Positions 1-7,700 are shown, counted from the first letter of the stretch. The stretch is 46,572 nucleotides of DNA from an uncultured Selenomonadales bacterium (GCA_946407095.1 CAMJMR010000016.1:1-46572), one strand, 5' to 3'. The notes: generated from the letters alone by a model not told the origin. Made by a program: numbers and translations.

Positions 1-8
1 ATGCCATT

Positions 9-680
9 TTGTTTCACCCGAAATATATTTTATCACTTTTTGTCCACAGTTCCTACGTCTTCGTTAATTTACCAACAGCCCCTAATCAACTTTCGGCATT
101 GGACGAGGGTATAGGAAAAATTTTCGCCGCCGAACCTGTCATTGAGGTGCCCGCCGCGCAGGACGACGACTTGATTCAAGACTTGAACGCGATAGCGAAG
201 GAACGCCGCGCCGCTGACGAAAAGCTTATCGACGAGATAAAAAAAGTTCAGCTTGCCCTGCAGAGCGTATCGCCGCCGCCGCAAGCCGCCTTGCAAACGA
301 TCATGAAGATTCGCGACGAGATTGACTTCGAGGCGTTGGAGGAGCCGCTTAATCAGCTGTGGCTACTCTTCGACAAGCTGAACGAAATTTTGGAACGACA
401 CCCGATGCCCGACACGGCGAAGGGCTACAAAAGGCTTATCAGGCGTTGCAAAAATTTTTCGCGCTACGTCGAACAATCGCTTGCCATGCTCGGCGCGGAA
501 GTCATCAACGAAACGGATGTCCCCTTCGACCCCGCCAAACACACGATAATCAACGACGTGCCCCCGACAAAGTCTTCCATGGTCACAAAAGTTTTGACTG
601 TCGGCTTAGTTTACAAAGGTTACGTTCGCCGCAAAGCGAACGTCGAAATCGCGGAGCCGTCGGGAGGTGATTCGCAATGA
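9..680 (+). CDS. GrpE-like nucleotide exchange factor, 5' end uncertain
   Basis: The C-terminal third reads like the GrpE beta domain: a Gly-Ala-Glu-Val segment, then FDPAKHTIINDVPP, then a Val-Leu-x-x-Gly-Leu-x-Tyr-Lys-Gly strand and an Arg-Arg-Lys-Ala-Asn-Val end. The middle (about residues 50-120) is acidic, helical and coiled-coil-like, as in GrpE. GrpE proteins swap ADP for ATP on Hsp70 in the cytoplasm. The gene overlaps the following Hsp70 start by 4 bases (ATGA), so the two were translationally coupled and probably a dedicated pair. The first 30 or so residues look unlike any GrpE and no ribosome binding site precedes the TTG at position 9. The true start is therefore either further downstream or lost, and the open frame may begin in an inserted sequence. 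The family call is fairly sure; the start is not. Confidence 0.7.
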   Translation: MFHPKYILSLFVHSSYVFVNLPTAPNQLSALDEGIGKIFAAEPVIEVPAAQDDDLIQDLNAIAKERRAADEKLIDEIKKVQLALQSVSPPPQAALQTIMKIRDEIDFEALEEPLNQLWLLFDKLNEILERHPMPDTAKGYKRLIRRCKNFSRYVEQSLAMLGAEVINETDVPFDPAKHTIINDVPPTKSSMVTKVLTVGLVYKGYVRRKANVEIAEPSGGDSQ

Positions 681-1567
681 GGATAGCGATTGACTTCGGC
701 ACGTGTTTTTCATTGGGCGCGTGCTTGATAAACGACAGCCCCGCCAGACTGTTGCGCGCCGGTGAATACGCCGTGCCAAGCGTCTTTTACTACGACAAAC
801 GGAGCGGCGTCATAGTTGGCGAGGAAGCCGAAAACAGAGCCAAATATCGACCCCAAAATCTTGTTCGCGATGTCAAAATGGAAATCAGCAACCCCGACGT
901 GAAAATTTTCCGCCTTGACGGCAAAACCTTCAGCAAGAAACAAATCGTCGGGAGCATCCTAAGCGAGGTCAAGAAAAAAGCAAAGGAGGAAATCGAGCGC
1001 AAGCAACTGACTGCCAAAAGAATCACGGGTGCAGTCATTTCCGTGCCGGCGGCGTTCACCCTCCGCGAGCTGAATCTCATTCGCGAGGCCGCGCAGGAGG
1101 AGGCTAAGCTGAAAGTCATCGGTTTCATTCGCGAGCCCGTAGCAGCCGCCATTGCCTACTTCAACGCGCCCGATGCCGAGGATAAGAAAACGATTTTTGT
1201 TTACGACTTGGGAGGCGGCACCTGCGACGTTGCGATTGTCCGCGCCGACAAAAACGCCCGCGAGTGGTACACCGTCATTGATTCGGACATGTTGAGAATC
1301 GGCGTCCGAGATTGGGACAAAATCCTTGCCGAGCAGATTAAGCGCAAATGCCGCGAGCAGAGTCTCTTCATTGAGTTCGACGAGCGCGCGGAGCACAATA
1401 TTTTGACAATGGCGAACGAAGTCAAGCATACTCTTTCGCGGCTGAAAAAATGGGGCGGCGACCTTGAGATTGGCGACGAGCTTTACGATATCGAGATAAC
1501 GCGCAAGGAATTCGAGCGGGCGACGTCCGAGCTGTTGCAAGACACGATGCGCATGGTTGACGGTTAA
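677..1567 (+). pseudogene. Hsp70-family chaperone, N-terminal part, truncated
   Basis: This holds the first 296 residues of an Hsp70/DnaK-type ATPase domain. Phosphate-1 motif is IDFGTCFS near residue 5; the family usually has IDLGTTNS. Later come VPAAFTLRE, REPVAAAIAY and the second phosphate motif YDLGGGTCDVA near residue 178. An intact Hsp70 nucleotide-binding domain is about 380 residues and is followed by a substrate-binding domain. Here the frame stops inside subdomain II, at the edge of a palindromic repeat. A piece of the missing C-terminal beta domain survives at 1835-1993 in the same reading frame, so the gene was broken by insertion plus loss of roughly 100-150 codons. It is coupled to the upstream GrpE-like gene. 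The fragment retains both phosphate loops but lacks the substrate domain, so it is probably inactive. Confidence 0.75.
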
Positions 1568-1589
1568 GACGTGTTGGCAAGTTGTCGGC

Positions 1590-1770
1590 TCTGATTCGGC
1601 GTTATCTACCTACTTTCTTTCAGCGAAGAAAGAAAGTAGCAAAGAAATTCGCCTCGCAGGGGCGGATAACAACCACTGACGAAACGTCCGCGTCAACCGA
1701 AGCTACTCGTGCCGCTATGAAACCTTCCAGGTTTCAAGTCGCGGCGCCGCCCATCCATGGGCGGCTTCAT
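1590..1770 (+). repeat. Family A three-hairpin repeat, copy A1
   Basis: The element starts with GATTCGGCGTT and has three hairpins. Hairpin 1 (1611-1638) pairs TACTTTCTTT with AAAGAAAGTA across a short loop. Hairpin 2 (1718-1736) is TGAAACC/GGTTTCA with loop TTCCA. Hairpin 3 (1746-1765) is GCCGCCCAT/ATGGGCGGC around CC. Related copies lie at 29499-29712, 37445-37551 and 45514-45734. This copy separates the two surviving parts of the Hsp70 gene and supplies the sequence just after its premature stop. Confidence 0.8.
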
Positions 1771-1834
1771 CCCTTGCAACTCATTCGCTACTTTGCCGAC
1801 AGCCCTCGGTAGCTACCTCGCTCGGCAACTCAAA

Positions 1835-1993
1835 CATATTGGTAAAATTAACATTCCCGGTGCGGACAGGAAAGCGGGCGACGACACCGTCCTGACTATG
1901 AAAATAGACAGGAGCGGCTTAATGGAACTTAAAGCCGTCGATAAGCGCACGGGCAAAACGGTTGAGGCGGAAATTCAGCTTGACGATTATTGA
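1835..1993 (+). pseudogene. C-terminal fragment of the broken Hsp70
   Basis: About 52 codons encode a segment matching the end of the Hsp70 substrate-binding beta domain. It has a Gly-Lys-Ile-Asn-Ile-Pro-Gly strand, then TMKIDRSGLMELKAVDKRTG, then Val-Glu-Ala-Glu-Ile. The equivalent in DnaK is the F-x-I-D-x-N-G-I-L-x-V-x-A-x-D-K-x-T-G region. It lies in the same frame as the N-terminal part upstream but is separated by stops and the family A repeat. There is no start codon or ribosome binding site of its own, and it ends at a TGA shortly before a family B repeat. It is best read as the tail of the same former gene. Confidence 0.7.
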
Positions 1994-2026
1994 GCGTCGA
2001 GGAATTTACATTGCTTAAGTTGTGAG

Positions 2027-2124
2027 GCTAGCAATGCGCTAGCGTTGCGTATAAGCGCGGGCGAAAACTTTCTGCTAGTGCAACGTTAGGGCGCGTCAGC
2101 TGTTCCGCCACTTTCAAAGTGGCC
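2027..2124 (+). repeat. Family B palindromic repeat, copy B1
   Basis: It opens with GGCTAGCAATGCGCTAGC-type sequence, has a central GCGCGGGCG...GGGCGCG region and closes with the hairpin CCACTTTCAAAGTGG. It lies between the Hsp70 remnant and the lactate permease. No flanking duplication is visible here, unlike several other copies. The rest of the 1994-2241 gap holds a possible -35 box (TTGACA at 2138-2143) but no convincing -10 at the right distance. Confidence 0.75.
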
Positions 2125-2241
2125 GCGGCAACGGTCATTGACAGAAAATTTTTTCAGTAAACAGGATTTTTCCCGCCCGTCATAGAAAAACGTCGAACGG
2201 ATTTATTTTGTTTAAATTTTGTGAGGAGGTCGGGGGAATTG

Positions 2242-3771
2242 ATGTTTCTACTTGCGCTGTCGCCGATTTTATGGCTGGTGCTTGCGCTAAGCGTTATCAA
2301 AATGCCGGCGTGGAAGGCGTGCTTAATAGCGTTGATAATCGCGTTGGCGGCGGGCATGGGCGTCTGGAACATGGAAAGCGTTCGGGCGATTGAATCCGTG
2401 CTTGAGGGCGTCGCGCTGGCGTGTTGGCCAATCTTGTTGGTTATCGTCGCGGCAATTTTCACTTACAACTTGACTTTGCACACCAAGGCAATGGACACGA
2501 TTAAAGACATGTTGACGAGCGTCAGCCACGATAAGCGCGTCCTGATTCTGCTGATTGGTTGGGGCTTCGGCGGCTTCTTGGAGGGCATGGCGGGCTTCGG
2601 CACGGCAATCGCAGTTCCCGCAGGCATGCTGGCGGGCATTGGCATTAATCCGATTTTATCTGTCTCGGTCTGTCTTATCGCCAACTCTGTGCCGACGGCT
2701 TACGGCTCAATCGGCATACCGCTCGTCACGCTGGGGAGCGTCACGGGCTTCGACGCGATGCAGTTGGCGACGTACACTTCACTGCAGCTGGGCGTTTTGA
2801 CGTTGCTTTGTCCGTGGCTTATTGTTATCGTGACGGGCGGCGGGCTCAAAGGCTTGCGCGGCATGACGATGTTTTGCTTGGGAGCGGGCTTGGCGTTCTT
2901 TATCCCCGAACTTGCGCTGTCGATGTTCGTCGGGCCGGAGCTGGCAGTCGTTGCGGGCGCGATTTGCACCATGGGCACGATTGTTTTCATTGCGAAGAAA
3001 TTTCCCGTCAACGACCCCGAATTCGCAATGAGTGACCAGGCGCACGCGAAAATTACGACCGCGCAGGGCATCAACGCTTGCCTGCCGTTCATACTGATTT
3101 TTATCTTCCTGCTGTTCACCAGCAAGCTTGTCCCGCCGATTAACTCATTCCTTATGCAATTCAAGACGGCAGTCCCGATTTACAACGGCGAAGGCGGCGT
3201 CCCTTACACTTTCGTCTGGATTAATACGCCGGGCGTGCTGATAATGTTGGCGGCGTTTATCGCGGGCTCAAAGCAGGGCGCGAGCTTCGGAGAAATGGTC
3301 GGCGTGCTCAAGAAGACAGTCAACGGCTTGAAGTTCACTATGGTCACGATTATCGCGGTCATAGCTACGGCGAAGGTCATGGGCTACAGCGGAATGACGG
3401 GACAAATCGCCGATACGGCAGTCGCGGCCACGGGCACGGCTTATCCGCTGATAGCGGCGTTCTTGGGCTCGGTCGGCACGTATATCACGGGCTCGGCCAC
3501 GTCAAGCTGTGTTTTGTTCGGCAAGTTGCAAGTGATAGCCAGCCAGGCGATTGGCGCGAACGAAACTGTTCAAGCGTGGGTGGCGGCGGCGAACGCTACG
3601 GGAGCCTGCGCGGGCAAAATGATTTCGCCGCTGTCGATAGCGATAGGCTCGGCGGCCATCGGCGTCAAAGGCGCAGATTCGCAACTGTTGGCGTTCGCGG
3701 TCAAAGTCTACATTCCGTTCGTGATATTCATGGGCGCGGTCGTCTACTTCGGGCAGGTGCTGATTGGATAA
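2242..3771 (+). CDS. lctP: L-lactate permease
   Basis: A 509-residue integral membrane protein of the LctP/LldP family, which imports lactate (and often glycolate) with protons across the inner membrane. At least ten hydrophobic spans are visible from residue 4 to the end. Family-typical segments are WGFGGFLEGMAGFGTAIAVP near residue 105 and ATSSCVLFGKLQ near 425, followed by NATGACAGKMISP. The ATG at 2242 is preceded by a strong GAGGAGG; a GTG at 2221 would overlap that site and is rejected. The lactate dehydrogenase genes often found beside lctP (lldEFG) are absent, so it stands alone after a repeat. Base use matches the surrounding host-like genes. Confidence 0.93.
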   Translation: MFLLALSPILWLVLALSVIKMPAWKACLIALIIALAAGMGVWNMESVRAIESVLEGVALACWPILLVIVAAIFTYNLTLHTKAMDTIKDMLTSVSHDKRVLILLIGWGFGGFLEGMAGFGTAIAVPAGMLAGIGINPILSVSVCLIANSVPTAYGSIGIPLVTLGSVTGFDAMQLATYTSLQLGVLTLLCPWLIVIVTGGGLKGLRGMTMFCLGAGLAFFIPELALSMFVGPELAVVAGAICTMGTIVFIAKKFPVNDPEFAMSDQAHAKITTAQGINACLPFILIFIFLLFTSKLVPPINSFLMQFKTAVPIYNGEGGVPYTFVWINTPGVLIMLAAFIAGSKQGASFGEMVGVLKKTVNGLKFTMVTIIAVIATAKVMGYSGMTGQIADTAVAATGTAYPLIAAFLGSVGTYITGSATSSCVLFGKLQVIASQAIGANETVQAWVAAANATGACAGKMISPLSIAIGSAAIGVKGADSQLLAFAVKVYIPFVIFMGAVVYFGQVLIG

Positions 3772-3778
3772 TTTCCGA

Positions 3779-3807
3779 TTGACAATGCGCCGCGTCTGTG
3801 ATAAATT
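3779..3807 (+). promoter_or_regulatory. Consensus sigma-70 promoter reading toward the small toxin gene
   Basis: TTGACA (3779-3784), a 17-base spacer and TAAATT (3802-3807). It overlaps no likely start of a large gene. The predicted transcript starts near 3814 and runs against the mRNA of the small peptide gene at 3920-4012, so it could make an antisense RNA. Confidence 0.55.
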
Positions 3808-3827
3808 TTTTGCGTTGATAAGACAAA

Positions 3828-4072
3828 ATGAAAGGCAGGCAGTCCGATGTTTCCCCGTCGAACTCCCTCCCTCGTTAATAGGGCAAATCAAGTGAGTTTA
3901 GGGTCGTACGTGTTACGGCTTATTTTTTTCCTTTGAAGTACGTCAGCAACGCGATAATGAACGTCCCGACAGTGGAAATTTGATCAACCATTGTCCAGTC
4001 GATGAACTCCATACGCGTCACTTCCTTCCTTCGAGGGAAAGAAGCCAACGCATCAGACTGCCTGCCTTTCAT
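3828..4072. repeat. 22-bp inverted repeat flanking the small toxin gene
   Basis: Positions 3828-3849 and the complement of 4072-4051 match over 22 bases with one mismatch; both begin ATGAAAGGCAGGCAGT. The two arms enclose the 30-codon peptide gene, so converging transcripts from either side would share nearly the same 5' sequence. Each arm could also start translation of Met-Lys-Gly-Arg-Gln-Ser-Asp. Confidence 0.8.
3920..4012 (-). CDS. Candidate holin-like type I toxin peptide (30 aa)
   Basis: A 30-residue peptide with a short polar start (MEFIDWTMVDQ), one hydrophobic span (ISTVGTFIIALLTYF) and a basic end (KGKK). This is the layout of the small holin-like toxins found in Firmicutes, which insert in the inner membrane. 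A good Shine-Dalgarno (GGAAGGAAG) lies about 8 bases upstream of the ATG at 4012. An in-frame ATG at 4072 would extend it to 50 residues, but no ribosome binding site supports that. A consensus promoter on the opposite strand (3779-3807) reads toward its 3' end, as in txpA/ratA-type systems where an antisense RNA silences the toxin. The family match is by eye only; the gene could instead be non-coding. Confidence 0.5.
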   Translation of the reverse strand: MEFIDWTMVDQISTVGTFIIALLTYFKGKK

Positions 4073-4105
4073 GTGAACTATATCGGTTTTCAAGGAGGCG
4101 ATTGA

Positions 4106-4606
4106 ATGAAAATTTACACCAAGACGGGCGACGCGGGCTTGACGAGCTTGTACACGGGCGAACGCGTCGAGAAAAATTCTTTGCGCGTGCAAGTCTACGG
4201 CGCGATTGACGAGGCTGATTCGGCATTGGGTTTGGCGCGCGCCTTCGTCGAAGTCGAAACGGTCAGAGAAAAAATTTTCGCCGCGCAGAAAGTTTTGCCG
4301 CGCCTTATGGCGGACTTCGCGAGCTTGAATCGAGAGGCGACAATCACGGCGTCCGACGTTGCAAAGCTTGAATCGGAAATGGACGCGTTGGAAAGTTCGT
4401 TGCCGCCGCTGAAGGAGTTCCTAATCCCGGGCGCGTCGAAGGGCGGAGCCTTCCTTGACTTGGCCAGGACGATAACCCGCCGCGCAGAACGATTGGCTTG
4501 CGAGCTGTCGAAAGCGGAGCCCGTTCACGACGTCGATAAAATTTTCCTCAATCGCCTGTCGGATTATTGTTTCCTGTTAATGATACGCGAAGACTTGAAA
4601 ATTTGA
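4106..4606 (+). CDS. pduO: PduO-type cob(I)alamin adenosyltransferase
   Basis: A 166-residue cytoplasmic enzyme that moves the adenosyl group of ATP to cob(I)alamin, making coenzyme B12. It starts with the signature KIYTKTGDAGLTSLYTGER, the ATP-binding N-terminus of PduO-type transferases. It continues with VYGAIDEADSALGLARA, and RTITRRAERLACEL plus LNRLSDYCFLLM in the C-terminal helices. Its length is slightly below the usual 180-190, with a short mid-section and a clipped end. AAGGAGG lies 6-12 bases before the ATG. It stands alone, but a B12-pathway cobaltochelatase (cbiK) is 5.8 kb away. A short terminator follows. The usual final basic/acidic tail is short here, which may be natural variation. 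Confidence 0.88.
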   Translation: MKIYTKTGDAGLTSLYTGERVEKNSLRVQVYGAIDEADSALGLARAFVEVETVREKIFAAQKVLPRLMADFASLNREATITASDVAKLESEMDALESSLPPLKEFLIPGASKGGAFLDLARTITRRAERLACELSKAEPVHDVDKIFLNRLSDYCFLLMIREDLKI

Positions 4607-4620
4607 ACGCTTAATCTCAA

Positions 4621-4645
4621 CCCGTCCAAGTGGCGGGCTTTTTTT
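4621..4645 (+). terminator. Rho-independent terminator after pduO
   Basis: CCCGTCCAAGTGGCGGG followed by CTTTTTTT. The same hairpin in near-identical form (CCCCGTCAAGTGGCGGGG) ends the glycosidase region at 21443 and 21565. Confidence 0.7.
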
Positions 4646-4663
4646 ATGGGATTGTTGCTTTTG

Positions 4664-5206
4664 TCAGTCAAACAGGCTAAGCTGAACGGGCTTTGAAAAA
4701 TTTTCTTGCGTCGTCGAAATTTCTTGCGGCGTCGAAGATTTTGGCGGCGGAGGCGAGTTTTTAAGTTCGCCACGCTGAAATTTTTCCGCCGTCGTCCGAG
4801 CAAGCAGGTCGCAACGTTCGTTAAAAAAATCGCCCGCGTGCCCTTTGACCCAGTTGAATGTCACGGTTCGAGCGGAAATTAATTCGTCGAGCGCGCGCCA
4901 CAAATCTTGATTGAGGACGGGGCTTTTGCTTGCGGTCTTCCAACCGTTGCGCTTCCACTTGACGAGCCAGCCGTTCGTGAAGGCGTTCTTCAAGTAGCTG
5001 CTGTCCGTGAAGAGTTCGACGACCGCGCCCGCCGAAATTTTTTCCAGTGCCCGAATAGCCGCCGTCAGCTCCATGCGATTGTTCGTGGTGTGCGCTTCGC
5101 CGCCGAAGATTTCTTCGCGCTGATTCCGTTCGTCGATGATAATCGCTGCCCAGCCGCCAGCGCCAGGATTTCCTAAGCACGAGCCGTCCGTATGAACTTT
5201 GAACAT
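4664..5206 (-). CDS. rnhA: Ribonuclease HI with beta-clamp-type C-terminal tail
   Basis: A 180-residue enzyme that cuts RNA in RNA-DNA hybrids in the cytoplasm. All catalytic acids are visible: Asp7 in TDGSCLGNPG, Glu46 in NNRMELTAAI, Asp in FTDSSY, and Asp in FFNERCDLLAR; WVKGHAGD carries the conserved His. The core ends near residue 142 and is followed by a Pro/Ser/Thr-rich linker ending VQLSLFD. QLSLF matches the bacterial sliding-clamp binding pentapeptide QL[SD]LF, so this RNase H may be tethered to DnaN; most bacterial RNase HI proteins end at the core. The ATG at 5206 has AAGGAGAC upstream. The first 31 bases of the gene region are duplicated across a family B repeat at 5337-5367. Confidence 0.93.
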   Translation of the reverse strand: MFKVHTDGSCLGNPGAGGWAAIIIDERNQREEIFGGEAHTTNNRMELTAAIRALEKISAGAVVELFTDSSYLKNAFTNGWLVKWKRNGWKTASKSPVLNQDLWRALDELISARTVTFNWVKGHAGDFFNERCDLLARTTAEKFQRGELKNSPPPPKSSTPQEISTTQENFSKPVQLSLFD

Positions 5207-5367
5207 AAGTCGATGTCTCCTTTGAAAAATTTTACGAGGCTAGAAATGCGCAGGCATTTCGTATCGGCGCGGCGATAACCTTTGAATCATGAACGGTACG
5301 GCGCGCTAACTGTTCCGCCGCTTTTAAAGCGGCCAGGCACGAGCCGTCGGTATGAACTTTAAACATA
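5177..5367. repeat. Family B repeat (copy B2) flanked by a 31-bp duplication of the rnhA start
   Basis: The repeat itself is 5238-5334, from GGCTAGAAATGCGCAGGC to the hairpin CCGCTTTTAAAGCGG. On the left, 5177-5207 carries the rnhA start. On the right, 5337-5367 carries the same 31 bases with two mismatches, 2 bases after the hairpin. The right copy still encodes Met-Phe-Lys-Val-His-Thr-Asp-Gly-Ser-Cys-Leu but leads nowhere; it sits in the uvrC leader. The arrangement looks like a target duplication made when the element arrived. Confidence 0.85.
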
Positions 5368-5393
5368 TTCAGCCCTCCAAAGTGGTGATAACG

Positions 5394-7169
5394 ATGAATC
5401 TTCAAGAAAAACTCAAGACCCTGCCCGCTGCGCCGGGCGTCTACCTTATGCGCGATGTTCGCGGCAAAATAATTTACGTCGGCAAGGCGCGCGTCCTCAA
5501 GAATCGCGTCCGCCAATATTTTCAAGGCGGCAAGAATCACGGCGCGAAGGTCAAGGCAATGGTCGCCAAGGTCGCCGACTTTGAAACGATCGTCACGGCA
5601 ACCGAGGTCGAGGCTCTGATTTTGGAATGCAACCTAATCAAGAAGCACCGCCCGCGCTACAATATCAGCCTCAAGGACGACAAGAGCTATCCTTATCTGC
5701 GCGTGACGGCCGAGGATTTTCCGCGAATCGTCTTGACGCGCCGCGTGATTCATGACGGGTCGCGATACTTCGGCCCCTACACGAGCGGGCTTGCCGTCAA
5801 GGAGGCTCTTCAGCTTTTGCGGAAAATTTTCCCGCTTAGAACCTGCAAGACTTTCGCCAAGCGTCCGTGCCTGGAATTTCACATCAAGCGCTGCCTTGCG
5901 CCGTGTGTCGGCAAAGTTTCCCGCGAAGATTATATGCGCCTTGTCAATGCCGCCGAAAAATTTTTGTCGGGACGAACCGCGCAGGTCGAACGCGAACTTG
6001 CCGCTCAAATGCAGGACGCCGCTCAGGCTTTGAACTTCGAGCAGGCGGCGCGCCTTCGTGACATATTGGCGGCAGTGCGCAAGGTCACCGAGAAACAAAA
6101 AATCGCCACCGACGCGGGCGATGTCGACGCGATTGGCTTGGCGAGAGCGGACGGCGAGACTTGTGCGCAAATTTTCTTCGTGCGCGAAGGCAAAGTCACG
6201 GGGCGCGAAAGTTTTCTGCTTAGCGGCGCGAACGACGAGACCGACGCTCAAGCCGTCACCGAATTCGTCAAGCAGTACTACAGCCGCGCGCAAATTTCCG
6301 CCGCCGAAATTCTTTTGCCCGTCACGCTGCCCGAAGACGACACGAAACTTTTAAGCGAATGGTTGGGCGTCAAGCTGACCGAACCCAAGCGCGGCGTCAA
6401 GCGTTCGCTGGTCGAGATGGCAAATCAGAATGCCGAAAAGTTTTTATCGGAAGAATCTGCGCGGCGTCTGCTTAAAGATGCTCAAACGGCGGGCGCGGTC
6501 GAGGAGCTGAAAAATTTTTTGAACTTGCCGAGCCTTCCGCGTCGCATGGAGTGCTTTGACATTTCGCACATTCAAGGCTCTGAAACCGTGGCGTCGATGG
6601 TCGTCTTCGAGGACGGCGTGCCCGACAAGAAAAGCTATCGCCGCTACAAAATTCGTTCCGCCGAGGGCAAGCCCGACGACTTCCTTTCGATGCGCGAAGT
6701 CACTGCCCGCCGCTACGAAAAGACCGACAGCTTGCCAGATTTAATCGTTATCGACGGCGGCTTGGGTCAGCTGAATTCCGCCCTTGAAGTGATTCGCCGC
6801 GCAGGTCATACGGTGCCCGTCGTGGGCTTGGCGAAGCAGTTCGAGCTGATTTTCGTCGAGGGCTCCTCAATCCCGGTCGAGCTGCCGCGCGACAGTCAAG
6901 CGTTGAAACTCATGCAACGAATTCGGGACGAGGCTCACCGATTCGCGATAACGTATCACAGGAAACTGCGGCGGGCGCGCAATTTAAAATCGGAGCTGGA
7001 CAACGTGGCGGGCATAGGCGTCAAGCGGCGGACGGAATTGTTTAAGGCGTTCGGGTCTGTGGCAAAGATAAAAGCGGCGTCGGTCGAGGAACTTGCCGCC
7101 GTGCCGAGCATGACGCGAACCGCCGCCGAGTCGCTGAAAAAATTTTTCGACGCGCAATCGCCGCCTTGA
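5394..7169 (+). CDS. uvrC: UvrABC excinuclease subunit C
   Basis: A 591-residue nuclease that makes both cuts during nucleotide excision repair, acting with UvrA and UvrB. In order: a GIY-YIG domain at about 12-90 (GVYLM, then IIYVGKARVLKNRV); Cys-rich CLEFHIKRCLAPC near 155; a UVR motif near 200-235 (ALNFEQAARLRDIL) that binds UvrB; the RNase H-like 5'-nuclease domain from about 375 (MECFDISHIQGSETVASMVVF and LIVIDGGLGQL); and two helix-hairpin-helix motifs at the end (VAGIGVKRRTELF and VPSMTRTAAESL). Length is normal. The ATG at 5394 is chosen because the ATG at 5352 is the duplicated rnhA sequence on the other strand; its ribosome binding site (GTGGTGAT) is mediocre. The downstream gene overlaps only if an early ATG is used. 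Confidence 0.96.
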   Translation: MNLQEKLKTLPAAPGVYLMRDVRGKIIYVGKARVLKNRVRQYFQGGKNHGAKVKAMVAKVADFETIVTATEVEALILECNLIKKHRPRYNISLKDDKSYPYLRVTAEDFPRIVLTRRVIHDGSRYFGPYTSGLAVKEALQLLRKIFPLRTCKTFAKRPCLEFHIKRCLAPCVGKVSREDYMRLVNAAEKFLSGRTAQVERELAAQMQDAAQALNFEQAARLRDILAAVRKVTEKQKIATDAGDVDAIGLARADGETCAQIFFVREGKVTGRESFLLSGANDETDAQAVTEFVKQYYSRAQISAAEILLPVTLPEDDTKLLSEWLGVKLTEPKRGVKRSLVEMANQNAEKFLSEESARRLLKDAQTAGAVEELKNFLNLPSLPRRMECFDISHIQGSETVASMVVFEDGVPDKKSYRRYKIRSAEGKPDDFLSMREVTARRYEKTDSLPDLIVIDGGLGQLNSALEVIRRAGHTVPVVGLAKQFELIFVEGSSIPVELPRDSQALKLMQRIRDEAHRFAITYHRKLRRARNLKSELDNVAGIGVKRRTELFKAFGSVAKIKAASVEELAAVPSMTRTAAESLKKFFDAQSPP

Positions 7170-7228
7170 ATTTTGTCGCCGCGAACGGCTATAATCAAAC
7201 GCAAAATTCAAACGGAGCGGAAAAGATT

Positions 7229-7657
7229 ATGAGCGATAAAAATTTCAATGACGACGAGCTTTATTCGGGCAAGACGACGGACGGCGATGAACTTTACGCC
7301 CAAAAAGTTTCCTTGGACAAGACGCCGCCGCCGAGAACTTTCCACAGCAAAAATTTTTCGGACAGCGAAACTCAAGCGGCAGAGGACAGGAAAAAATCTG
7401 CGCGCCCCGAGCCCGTCCTAAAACGTAAACTTTCGCACGCGGAGACCAGCGGCGTCGCGATTTCGGCCGTCATGTTGGTTTACAGCCTTGCCGAGGGCGA
7501 TAAGCCGCTGTTCTTCGTGTCGACCGCGCTTTTGACGTTCCTGTTGCGCCCGCTAATCGGAGCACTGTTCGGCAAAAACAATCGCGCCGTCCAGAATGCC
7601 TTGCACAGTTTCAGCATCGTGATGTTTATCGGAGCGTTGATAATGCTGTTCTTGTAA
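7229..7657 (+). CDS. Small membrane protein of unknown function
   Basis: 142 residues, not recognised. The N-terminal 70 or so residues are polar and charged, rich in Asp, Lys, Ser and Pro, and likely disordered and cytoplasmic. The C-terminal half has hydrophobic stretches near 76-90 (VAISAVMLVYSLA), 95-112 (LFFVSTALLTFLLRPLIG) and 122-142 (FSIVMFIGALIMLFL). That suggests two or three membrane spans with the C-terminus at the membrane. The ATG at 7229 follows GGAGCGG; the earlier ATG at 7166 overlaps the uvrC stop and lacks a ribosome binding site. It may be co-transcribed with uvrC. A bidirectional terminator separates it from the convergent chemoreceptor gene. Confidence 0.75.
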   Translation: MSDKNFNDDELYSGKTTDGDELYAQKVSLDKTPPPRTFHSKNFSDSETQAAEDRKKSARPEPVLKRKLSHAETSGVAISAVMLVYSLAEGDKPLFFVSTALLTFLLRPLIGALFGKNNRAVQNALHSFSIVMFIGALIMLFL

Positions 7658-7663
7658 ACAAAA

Positions 7664-7700
7664 AACCGCCGAGCCCTTGAGCTCGACGGTTAAATTTTTT
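7664..7700. terminator. Bidirectional terminator
   Basis: AACCGCCGAGC pairs with GCTCGACGGTT (one internal mismatch), with AAAAA before and TTTTTTTT after. It lies between two convergent genes and can serve both. Confidence 0.8.

Noticed and set aside
9-98. N-terminal 30 residues of the GrpE-like frame as real protein
   Set aside because: They resemble no GrpE N-terminus, and the bases include GTCCACAGTTCCTA, which recurs (complement) near the window end, so they are probably repeat-derived.
4013-4192. Long version (90 residues) of the small minus-strand toxin
   Set aside because: The extra N-terminal part lies opposite the pduO start and has no ribosome binding site; the 30-codon form has one.
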